A DNA stretch of 13,169 nucleotides, taken from positions 1 to 13,169 of the forward strand of contig JAJZKY010000045.1 of assembly GCA_021803885.1 (NCBI GenBank), given 5' to 3'. The position numbers and the translations under genes were made by a program. Positions 7,196-13,169 of this stretch are shown here, piece after piece. The notes beneath the pieces are model-generated. The model was not told where the DNA came from and made no database searches. It worked only from the letters and a program-made list of their open reading frames with translations. The DNA comes from Planctomycetota bacterium. GTDB taxonomy: Bacteria > Planctomycetota > Phycisphaerae > WQYP01 > JAJZKY01. The number at the start of each line of letters is the position of its first letter. The first letter of the stretch is position 1.

Positions 7196-7507
7196 ATGGC
7201 TGATACCCTTAATGAAACGCAGGTTCGCCACGTCGCGAGACTCTCCCGATTGAAACTTTCTGACAACGACGTGCCGCGGCTGAGCAAGCAGATCTCCTCG
7301 ATTCTCGATTATGTGGCACAACTGCAGGAAGCCAATGTGGATGGCTTGGAGCCAATGGCTCACCCGTTGCCGCTGCATTCCGTGATGCGTGAAGATGCGA
7401 TAAGCGAATCGCTGACCGTTCAACAGGTTCTGGCGAACGCGCCGGGCAAGGCGGGGGCGTTTTTTACGGTACCCAAGGTTCTGGATACCGGCATGGGCGG
7501 CGGCTAG
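7196..7507 (+). CDS. gatC: Asp/Glu-tRNA amidotransferase subunit C (GatC)
   Basis: GatC is the small subunit that wraps around and stabilises GatA in the GatCAB complex, which converts Glu-tRNA(Gln) (and often Asp-tRNA(Asn)) to the correctly charged amide form. The protein of 103 residues shows the family pattern throughout: an N-terminal V-x-H-x-A-x-LARL-type helix, here TQVRHVARLSRLKLSDNDV; a middle ILDYVAQLQEANVDGLEPM helix and turn; and a C-terminal VLANAPGKAGAFFTVPKVLD. I chose the ATG at 7196 because the protein then begins as GatC proteins usually do. An upstream in-frame TTG at 7181 would add five residues but lies in the U-rich tail of the hairpin. The ribosome-binding site is weak. 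GatA is encoded about 850 nt further on, separated by a lipoprotein gene; GatB is not in the window. Confidence 0.95.
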   Translation: MADTLNETQVRHVARLSRLKLSDNDVPRLSKQISSILDYVAQLQEANVDGLEPMAHPLPLHSVMREDAISESLTVQQVLANAPGKAGAFFTVPKVLDTGMGGG

Positions 7508-7587
7508 GCTGCATATCGATTTTTTCCGGCGGCGGCCAGCCAGCCACGGCCCAGTGCCCGATTGACAACATTCCGGCGCTGGCGAGG

Positions 7588-7615
7588 TTGCAAGCAGCCG
7601 GGCGTGTCGTAAGAT
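7588..7615 (+). promoter_or_regulatory. Possible promoter of the lipoprotein gene
   Basis: TTGCAA (7588-7593) and TAAGAT (7610-7615) are separated by 16 nt. Initiation near 7622 would leave about 20 nt before the preferred ATG at 7642 and keep the GGGGA site. A perfect TTGACA at 7562-7567 has no -10 at the usual distance. Confidence 0.35.
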
Positions 7616-7641
7616 AAATGAATGTGCTCGGGGATATGAAT

Positions 7642-8256
7642 ATGTACTTGGTTCGTTATGCGGCAACACTTCCGGCGGCTTTAGCCCTGCTTTTACTGGC
7701 GGGTTGTGCGGGATACAATCCACTGGCACACCCGCAGAACAGCTACCGGGCCAATTTGACCAATCATGTTATTTCAATGCGGGAACTCGCACCGCCGGCG
7801 CAGCAATCCGGCATTTCGTCCGGATCGGTAATGCCCGGACAACTTGAGCCGGCCGCTCCAGCCGGCACCTATAGCTTTACCGTTCCCTACACGGTCACGA
7901 GTTTTAAAAAATCAACCGCAACCTACCGGCAGTATCTGCTTTATAATGGCCGGCCAACACCGAATCAAAAGCCGTTCTGCGTATTAACCGTAGCGGCAAA
8001 AGTAGCCAGAAATTGCAGCAACAGCCTGAAATTTAATGTCCATTCGACACGCACCTTTATTCTTAATGGCCTGGCGGCCCGCGAATGGAGCGGTTATACC
8101 ACTGCCGGCAACCCGTTTGCGGAACTTATTGTGTCACACCTTGGCGGAGGGGACAAACTGGACGCACTGGCGATTGCCCCCAATGATCAGATCCGGGAAA
8201 TGGCACTTAAGATTTTAAGCTCAATCCACTGGACACCCGACACCAGTGGAGAATAA
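7642..8256 (+). CDS. Predicted lipoprotein of unknown function between gatC and gatA
   Basis: The 204-residue protein begins with a lipoprotein signal peptide: an Arg near the N-terminus, a Leu/Ala-rich core and the lipobox L19-A20-G21-C22. It should be lipidated and membrane-anchored, facing outside the cytoplasm. A Pro/Gly/Ser-rich linker (about 25-75) leads to a folded part with alternating beta-like segments, containing C113 and C125, which could form a disulfide. The C-terminal third, a short strand, a LAAREWSGY segment and a final ALKILSSIHW helix-strand, recalls PsbP/Mog1-like small exported folds, but that is a weak impression. ATGs at 7618 and 7636 are in frame; I prefer 7642 because GGGGA lies 7 nt upstream and the signal peptide then starts normally. 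I do not recognise the family, and nothing links it to tRNA amidation apart from position. Confidence 0.78.
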   Translation: MYLVRYAATLPAALALLLLAGCAGYNPLAHPQNSYRANLTNHVISMRELAPPAQQSGISSGSVMPGQLEPAAPAGTYSFTVPYTVTSFKKSTATYRQYLLYNGRPTPNQKPFCVLTVAAKVARNCSNSLKFNVHSTRTFILNGLAAREWSGYTTAGNPFAELIVSHLGGGDKLDALAIAPNDQIREMALKILSSIHWTPDTSGE

Positions 8257-8262
8257 CACCGC

Positions 8263-8367
8263 ATGACCAACGGACATGGACCGGTGCCAGCATGGGGTAC
8301 GACCAGCGAGTCGCCGAAATATTTTCAGGGATTTACCGATCCCCCTAGAATTGGATACATTCAATGA
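8263..8367 (+). CDS. Possible 34-codon ORF overlapping the gatA start
   Basis: A short frame begins with ATG six nt after the lipoprotein stop and ends in TGA at 8365-8367, overlapping the gatA ATG in an ATGA arrangement typical of translational coupling. GGAG is at 8248-8251, 11 nt upstream, which is further than ideal. The peptide is Gly/Pro/Thr-rich with no membrane segment, and I recognise nothing in it. It exactly fills the lipoprotein-gatA gap, which otherwise shows no clear promoter. It may be a real small gene, a leader ORF feeding ribosomes to gatA, or chance. Confidence 0.35.
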   Translation: MTNGHGPVPAWGTTSESPKYFQGFTDPPRIGYIQ

Positions 8368-9830
8368 TCAATGAGTTAAGCGCACTGGAAGTTCGTAATA
8401 AAATTGCATCGGGCGAACTTACCGCTCAAGCCGCCGCACAGGCAAGTCTGTCCGCCATTGCGCAATCGGATCAACATTTGCACGCCTATAACGCGGTATT
8501 TGCGGATCGGGCGATGGAAAAGGCCCAGGCCATTGATCAGTCCAAAGCCGCCGGCAAACCGCAGGGACTTTTAGCCGGCGTTCCCATTGCGATAAAAGAC
8601 AATCTATGTACAACATTTGGCGCTACAACCTGTTCGTCAAAAATGCTTCAGAATTTTCACAGTCCGTATGACGCGACGGTTGTCAAAAAACTCGAGCAGG
8701 CCGGCGCGGTCATATTGGGCAAAACCAATCTTGATGAATTTGCCATGGGCAGTTCCACTGAAAATTCCGCTTTTGGCCCGACACGAAATCCGTGGAACAC
8801 CCGGTGTGTTCCCGGCGGATCGTCCGGCGGATCTGCCGCCGCTACCGCGGCGAGACTGTGTGCGGCCTCGCTGGGATCGGACACCGGCGGATCAATCCGG
8901 CAGCCCGCATCGTTGTGTGGCATTGTCGGCTTGAAACCAACGTATGGTCTGGTATCGCGCTATGGTCTGGTGGCGTTTGCCAGTTCGCTTGATCAGATCG
9001 GCCCGATGACCCGCACCGTGGAAGATGCGGCCCTGCTGCTGCAGGTTATTGCGGGTCATGATCCATTGGACAGCACAAGCTGGCCGGAACCGGTACCGGA
9101 TTACCTTTCTGATCTGGACAAGCCGCTGCAGGGCGTGCGGATCGGTCTGCCCGCTGAATTCAGCGGCGCGGGTATTGAACCGGAAGTCAGCGGGGCTGTG
9201 GCCAAAGCGGTGGAGTTTTATCGCAGCCAGGGAGCCACGGTGGTACCGGTTAATCTGCCGCACACAAAATACGGCATTGCCGCCTATTACGTCATTGCGC
9301 CGGCGGAAGCATCCAGCAATCTCTCCCGTTATGACGGCGTACACTACGGCCACCGCACCGCCCGGCCGGAAAATTTATTTGATCTTTACGCCGCCAGCCG
9401 GGCCGAAGGCTTCGGTCCGGAAGTGCAGCGGCGCATCATGCTGGGCACCTACGCTTTGTCCTCCGGATATTACGACGCATATTACCTGCGGGCTTTGCGG
9501 GTGCGGCAATTGATCAAGCAGGATTTTGACCGGGCGTTTGAAAAATGCGATTTTATCGCGTGCCCCACCTCCCCCACCGTGGCCTTTGAACTCGGAGCCA
9601 AAAGCGGCGATCCGTTGCAGATGTATCTGTGCGATGTATTTACGGTAACATGCAACATTGCCGGCATTCCGGGAATGAATATTCCGTGCGGATTTTCCCA
9701 GGCGGGCCTGCCCATCGGCCTGCAGATATTAGGCCCGACATTCAGCGAACAGCGCATGTTGCGCCTGGCGCGGATGTATGAGAAAAATCACGATTGGCAC
9801 ACACGGAAACCCGCTCCGCCACAGGCATAA
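8364..9830 (+). CDS. gatA: Asp/Glu-tRNA amidotransferase subunit A (GatA)
   Basis: GatA is the glutaminase of the GatCAB complex: it releases ammonia from glutamine for amidation of the mischarged tRNA by GatB. The 488-residue length is normal. The amidase signature is complete, with the Ser-cisSer-Lys triad expected at S177 (DTGGSIRQP), S153 (in GGSSGGS) and K78 (IAIKDN). The spacing matches the Staphylococcus aureus enzyme shifted by one residue. Other family stretches include KTNLDEFAMGSSTENSAFGP, GLKPTYGLVSRYGL and, near the end, NIAGIPGMNIPCGF. Only a short GGA precedes the ATG at 8 nt, and the start overlaps the stop of a 34-codon ORF, so coupling is possible. A GC-rich hairpin follows the stop by 2 nt. 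It is probably in one transcript with gatC and the lipoprotein gene. Confidence 0.97.
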   Translation: MINELSALEVRNKIASGELTAQAAAQASLSAIAQSDQHLHAYNAVFADRAMEKAQAIDQSKAAGKPQGLLAGVPIAIKDNLCTTFGATTCSSKMLQNFHSPYDATVVKKLEQAGAVILGKTNLDEFAMGSSTENSAFGPTRNPWNTRCVPGGSSGGSAAATAARLCAASLGSDTGGSIRQPASLCGIVGLKPTYGLVSRYGLVAFASSLDQIGPMTRTVEDAALLLQVIAGHDPLDSTSWPEPVPDYLSDLDKPLQGVRIGLPAEFSGAGIEPEVSGAVAKAVEFYRSQGATVVPVNLPHTKYGIAAYYVIAPAEASSNLSRYDGVHYGHRTARPENLFDLYAASRAEGFGPEVQRRIMLGTYALSSGYYDAYYLRALRVRQLIKQDFDRAFEKCDFIACPTSPTVAFELGAKSGDPLQMYLCDVFTVTCNIAGIPGMNIPCGFSQAGLPIGLQILGPTFSEQRMLRLARMYEKNHDWHTRKPAPPQA

Positions 9831-9832
9831 CC

Positions 9833-9847
9833 GGGCGGCCACCGCCC
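9833..9847 (+). terminator. GC-rich hairpin right after gatA
   Basis: GGGCGG and CCGCCC form a perfect 6-bp stem with a CCA loop, two nt after the gatA TAA. There is no U-run, so this may be a weak or Rho-assisted terminator, or an mRNA 3'-end stabiliser. Confidence 0.4.
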
Positions 9848-9995
9848 TCGAGGCATGGTGAAGCCGCCACCCGTAAGAATCCGTGTGGCATCCGCGGTAC
9901 GCAACAACATGTGTATGCGTCCGACCATGAAATCAGGGCCGTTCCGGCCCCGCTGCCCCGCAGCCCGGTCTTGGAAGATCGGTGCAGCGCCATCA

Positions 9996-10003
9996 TGAGG
10001 TGG
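9996..10003 (+). promoter_or_regulatory. Shine-Dalgarno site of the large exported protein gene
   Basis: The sequence TGAGGTGG places GAGG 7 nt before the ATG at 10008. It supports that start, which is also where a signal peptide begins. I found no convincing promoter between 9848 and 9990. Confidence 0.7.
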
Positions 10004-10007
10004 ACCC

Positions 10008-13000
10008 ATGATTACTCGACGGCATCTTGGTGCAATTTGCTGCTTTCTTCTTCTTGGACTCGCTGCGCCTTGCAGCGCTCAAGCCACAGGGCCCGAGTCC
10101 GCCGATTCTCTCTACCTGAGTAAAGCGAAGTTCCACAAACTTGCCGCGGCCGCGTTGGCTTGGGCCGGCAAGCATCCACATTCGCCGGACAGTCCGCGCC
10201 TGCTGCTGCGGGTTATCATGGCTGCGAAGGTACGAGGCGACGATCCCACCGATCTGGGTACGGCGGAACGGCAAATGCTGCTGGACTTTCCGGATAGTAC
10301 CGAAGCACGCTATTTCCTTGCCGGCATATCGGATACTACAACACCCGGCGGCAAGCGGTATCGTCAGCTTGTCACCGCACTTTTACAGTGGTTCACCTAC
10401 CATCCGAATATGAAGAATTGCAAGGCCTTAGATGGTGTCATCCGCAATGGCCTGCGGAGGTTCGGCATAAAAGCGGTATACAATAACAACTATCAGGACG
10501 CCCTGTTGTGCTACCTCGTGGCGCATCGCGCTGGCGACAACCCCGTGGCCAACGAGATGCTCGGTGCCACTGAACCGTCAAGCTCAGATTGGAAATCTCC
10601 CAAGGCGGTTGCCAGCGCGGAGGTTCGGGAAGTGGTGATCGAAAGAGGCGCAACGGCGATACAGAGACTCGGATTGCTGGAGCGACTGGCACAAAATGAA
10701 CCGGCAAGCCTTTTGGAAAGGTACTATCTGCACCTTATACCCGCCGCCGAGCGATCAAGGGGGCAAATTCTTCAGATTCACGTTGAGGAATTAATATTAA
10801 ACGGGCACTACCGCCGTGCATTAGCCCTGTTAGCCAGCCACCATCGAGCGACACCCAACGCCCATCTGGAATTTCTCCCGGTGTACTGCGATGCCGCGTT
10901 GGGCCGTTCTGACCAAGCGGCCGTGGCGGCGAAACGGCTGCGAACGGATTTTCCGAAAAGCGCGTGGACGCGTGACGCGTCAGAACTGACCAGAGTGGTG
11001 GCGGAGCAAGACGCGGCCGAGGGGCAAGTTGCGGGCCAAATACTGCAATTCCTGCACTGGGCGGGGGACAACGTGCGGGACTGTGAATTCCGCGCTGCAC
11101 TTCGTGCATCGCCCAAAATGAGGTGGAGATTTTACGCCGGCCTCGCTGGAAGCACCGGAAATATTGAGGTGTGGGAAAATGGCATTTTATCCGCAGCGCT
11201 CGCCTGGGACCCGAAGGCCATCCGCCTGTTTGACTCTCAAGCCAGGCGCAGCTTCCAAATGCCGGTTGGAGCGACACCACCGATCGACACCACGGGCGTT
11301 TCGCCCGCCGCGAAAATTGCCGGATTTTTGGCCGCCGTCGGCACCCCAGAACTCAGCGCCAGAGGGCTTTTGGCCCAATATGCGCCCGCGTGGCTCAAGA
11401 CGTACGCAGGTGCCATGCGAGTTTTTCACGACGCCCATCGCCATGGAGTATTCTTCACCCGGCGGCGGGCTCATGGAAGCAAAACATCCGTTGGATTGCT
11501 GTTCGCGGGTATCTCGACCCCAAAATGGATTCGGGTCTCAGCGGCGATTGATAGCGCAAATCATGCTCTCACTCTGAAGTATGGCAACCGCGCAAAGTTA
11601 AGCCTGATCGCCAGCTCGTCGCCGCATTTTGCGATCTCGCAACCCAAGTGGCCGGCGGGAAATGTCGTCCAACAAAAGAAATCCATGCCCCTGGCCATCC
11701 GGGACGTTTCCATATTGCTGCCGGAATGGCTGGGCGCTTTTGACAGGCTCGCGAGTACCGTCAATATGCTGCAGCAGGGCAATGACCACGACTACATCGC
11801 CGCACTCAAGACTAAGGCCCTTGCAAAATACCCGAAGCAGTTGCCTCGAGCCTTTAGCGGTCCCGGCACCCCGCTGCCGCCGCATTTTTCAGCGTCCGCG
11901 AGTCAACGAGCCGGCGGGTTGCTCACATGGTGCCGGAGGGAGCCGAGTTCCACCGCCGCTCCCGAAAAGCTGTTTTCCGGATTGATGCTGGCCAGATTGG
12001 CAAATAACATGGTTGTCGCCGGAGACATTGAGCGAAGACTGGTTCTGTTCTATGGATCAAGCCTGCAAGGCAGATACGACCTTTCGAGATTTTCAACGCC
12101 TGCGCAATTCGGAAATTTAGTCCAGGCGATTCTCAAACATAACGCGGCGAAGATGACGCCAAAGCGCGAAGTCGCGATCTTGCGCGTTATCTATTACGGG
12201 TTGCAGGAATTCAGTGGCAGCCAAAGGCGCCTTGATGTTTTTGGCACCACAAATCGGACCGGTCTCATATTCTGCGAGGCGCTGGCCCTCAAGGCGGGAT
12301 GGACCGATATGGCCAGCCAACTCCGTCAGGCGATCGTATCGATGGCCGCATCCAACAAAAAGCTTGCAAGCGTATGGCACTGTATGGTCCGCCCCGGAAC
12401 GACCCCGGCGGATCGGATCGCGAATCTGGCGAACATTCGACAAAGTAAGATTACACAATATCTCGCAATTTTCCTGCTTCGCATGAGCCACCGCCGCCAC
12501 TCCGATCCCAAACTTATGCGCGCTGCGGAACTGCTGTACGCGGAGACCGGGCACCTGCACCGGGCCTGCGCTTATGCCGACAAACTGGACCGAAGGCATT
12601 TGGATTCCGGACGCACAGAATTCATCCGGGCGTATTGTCAGCTCCGGCTTGGAAAGCCGGCCGCTGCCCACCAAACCGCTTTGGCCGCGGCGGCAAAATT
12701 CCCAAAGAGTCCTTGGGGCAGGAATCTCGATCTACTGGCCTCCGACTGCGCGACGTATGCAACCAATTTCCAATCCTGCGTAAGGACCGTGCGATTGGCG
12801 GACCGTTGGCTGCTGCGCAAAGCGACCGGCTTTGAAATTACCTGTGCCCTTAAGAACCTCGGCAAGCCGGCACTTGCAGCCTATCTCGCCGCCGATAGAG
12901 GCTTTATTCAGGTGTACGGAACTTTGAACGGAAAGCCTTTCGTGGCCATGAGGCTGCGGAGCAGGCACCTTGAGATTCTTTCGCCGGATGGGCCAAAATT

Positions 13001-13169
13001 CAAACGCTACAATTCCAATTCGATTCACTTTGGCATCTTGCTTTCCATCCATCGACATATTGAAAATGGATGGGAGTTTGGGTTTTGGTTCCCTTTTTCG
13101 ACCAGTGCGTATTCCTGCATTCCGCTGGCGCAACAACTCAGGCAGTACCATCTGCATAATACCGCGGGC
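10008..13169 (+). CDS. Large exported TPR-like protein of unknown function, 3' end outside the window
   Basis: An open frame of 1,054 codons runs without a stop from this ATG to the last base, so the C-terminus is missing. It opens with a Sec signal peptide: basic ITRRH, a hydrophobic CCFLLLGLAA core and probable cleavage after CSA or AQA (residues 24-26). The P before C22 argues against a lipobox. The body is mainly helical and rich in Ala, Leu and Arg, and it looks like degenerate TPR repeats. LDFPDSTEA (about 93), TDFPKSAWTRD (about 313) and AKFPKSPWGRN (about 897) are similar inter-helix motifs like those of BamD/YbgF-type TPR proteins. A stretch at about 475-575 looks less repetitive and more beta-like. 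I see no catalytic motif or transmembrane segment after the signal, and no named family. A GAGG site supports the start. AGA/AGG codons are much commoner than in the neighbours. Confidence 0.85.
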   Translation, partial: MITRRHLGAICCFLLLGLAAPCSAQATGPESADSLYLSKAKFHKLAAAALAWAGKHPHSPDSPRLLLRVIMAAKVRGDDPTDLGTAERQMLLDFPDSTEARYFLAGISDTTTPGGKRYRQLVTALLQWFTYHPNMKNCKALDGVIRNGLRRFGIKAVYNNNYQDALLCYLVAHRAGDNPVANEMLGATEPSSSDWKSPKAVASAEVREVVIERGATAIQRLGLLERLAQNEPASLLERYYLHLIPAAERSRGQILQIHVEELILNGHYRRALALLASHHRATPNAHLEFLPVYCDAALGRSDQAAVAAKRLRTDFPKSAWTRDASELTRVVAEQDAAEGQVAGQILQFLHWAGDNVRDCEFRAALRASPKMRWRFYAGLAGSTGNIEVWENGILSAALAWDPKAIRLFDSQARRSFQMPVGATPPIDTTGVSPAAKIAGFLAAVGTPELSARGLLAQYAPAWLKTYAGAMRVFHDAHRHGVFFTRRRAHGSKTSVGLLFAGISTPKWIRVSAAIDSANHALTLKYGNRAKLSLIASSSPHFAISQPKWPAGNVVQQKKSMPLAIRDVSILLPEWLGAFDRLASTVNMLQQGNDHDYIAALKTKALAKYPKQLPRAFSGPGTPLPPHFSASASQRAGGLLTWCRREPSSTAAPEKLFSGLMLARLANNMVVAGDIERRLVLFYGSSLQGRYDLSRFSTPAQFGNLVQAILKHNAAKMTPKREVAILRVIYYGLQEFSGSQRRLDVFGTTNRTGLIFCEALALKAGWTDMASQLRQAIVSMAASNKKLASVWHCMVRPGTTPADRIANLANIRQSKITQYLAIFLLRMSHRRHSDPKLMRAAELLYAETGHLHRACAYADKLDRRHLDSGRTEFIRAYCQLRLGKPAAAHQTALAAAAKFPKSPWGRNLDLLASDCATYATNFQSCVRTVRLADRWLLRKATGFEITCALKNLGKPALAAYLAADRGFIQVYGTLNGKPFVAMRLRSRHLEILSPDGPKFKRYNSNSIHFGILLSIHRHIENGWEFGFWFPFSTSAYSCIPLAQQLRQYHLHNTAG

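Noticed and set aside
7562..7567. Perfect TTGACA downstream of gatC
   Set aside because: No -10-like hexamer lies 15-19 nt downstream, so the weaker TTGCAA/TAAGAT pair was preferred for the lipoprotein gene.
6938..7729. Minus-strand frame of 263 codons across rpmB, gatC and the lipoprotein start
   Set aside because: It runs antisense to three supported genes and through a strong hairpin, without a ribosome-binding site or known motif.
10735..11280. Minus-strand frame of 181 codons
   Set aside because: It is fully contained in the continuous 1,054-codon plus-strand frame, which has a signal peptide and ribosome-binding site.
12117..12674. Minus-strand frame of 185 codons
   Set aside because: It is antisense to the same large gene, with no recognisable domain, so it is treated as a shadow.

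Overview
This is a moderately GC-rich bacterial window carrying mostly housekeeping genes. The best guess at the source is a planctomycete, possibly of the Phycisphaerae type. That is inference from protein style: an L28 with an [15 protein letters not shown] segment, an M50 protease with a basic helical tail ending in a K-ILEKVSEKG-like segment, and GatC/GatA with an unfamiliar lipoprotein gene between them. No marker gene in the window proves it.

Left part (1-1770, minus strand): a membrane-embedded site-2 (M50) protease gene lies 41 nt downstream of a NUDIX hydrolase gene of the ADP-ribose pyrophosphatase type, probably co-transcribed. The NUDIX gene diverges from uvrC across a gap of about 65 bp. 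That gap holds a good sigma-70-like promoter so close to the uvrC start that the mRNA would be almost leaderless.

Centre (1779-6402, plus strand): uvrC (nucleotide excision repair), apparently lacking its usual C-terminal helix-hairpin-helix, is followed 52 nt later by a large fused FAD/iron-sulfur oxidoreductase of the YdiJ/GlcD-GlcF type.

Translation block (6403-9830, plus strand): a non-coding stretch of about 380 bp contains a 57-nt inverted repeat and a promoter. It leads into rpmB (ribosomal protein L28), then a strong hairpin with a U-rich tail, then gatC, a small lipoprotein gene, a possible 34-codon ORF, and gatA. GatC and GatA are two subunits of the amidotransferase that makes Gln-tRNA(Gln) and/or Asn-tRNA(Asn) from mischarged precursors; gatB is not in the window.

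Right part (10008-13169, plus strand): one open frame of 1,054 codons starts with a good ribosome-binding site and a signal peptide and runs off the window edge without a stop. It looks like a very large exported alpha-helical (TPR-like) protein of unknown function, and it uses AGA/AGG arginine codons far more than its neighbours. It is the least explained object here. I saw no mobile element, CRISPR array, tRNA or rRNA, and no convincing new multi-gene system; the unusual points are listed as findings.
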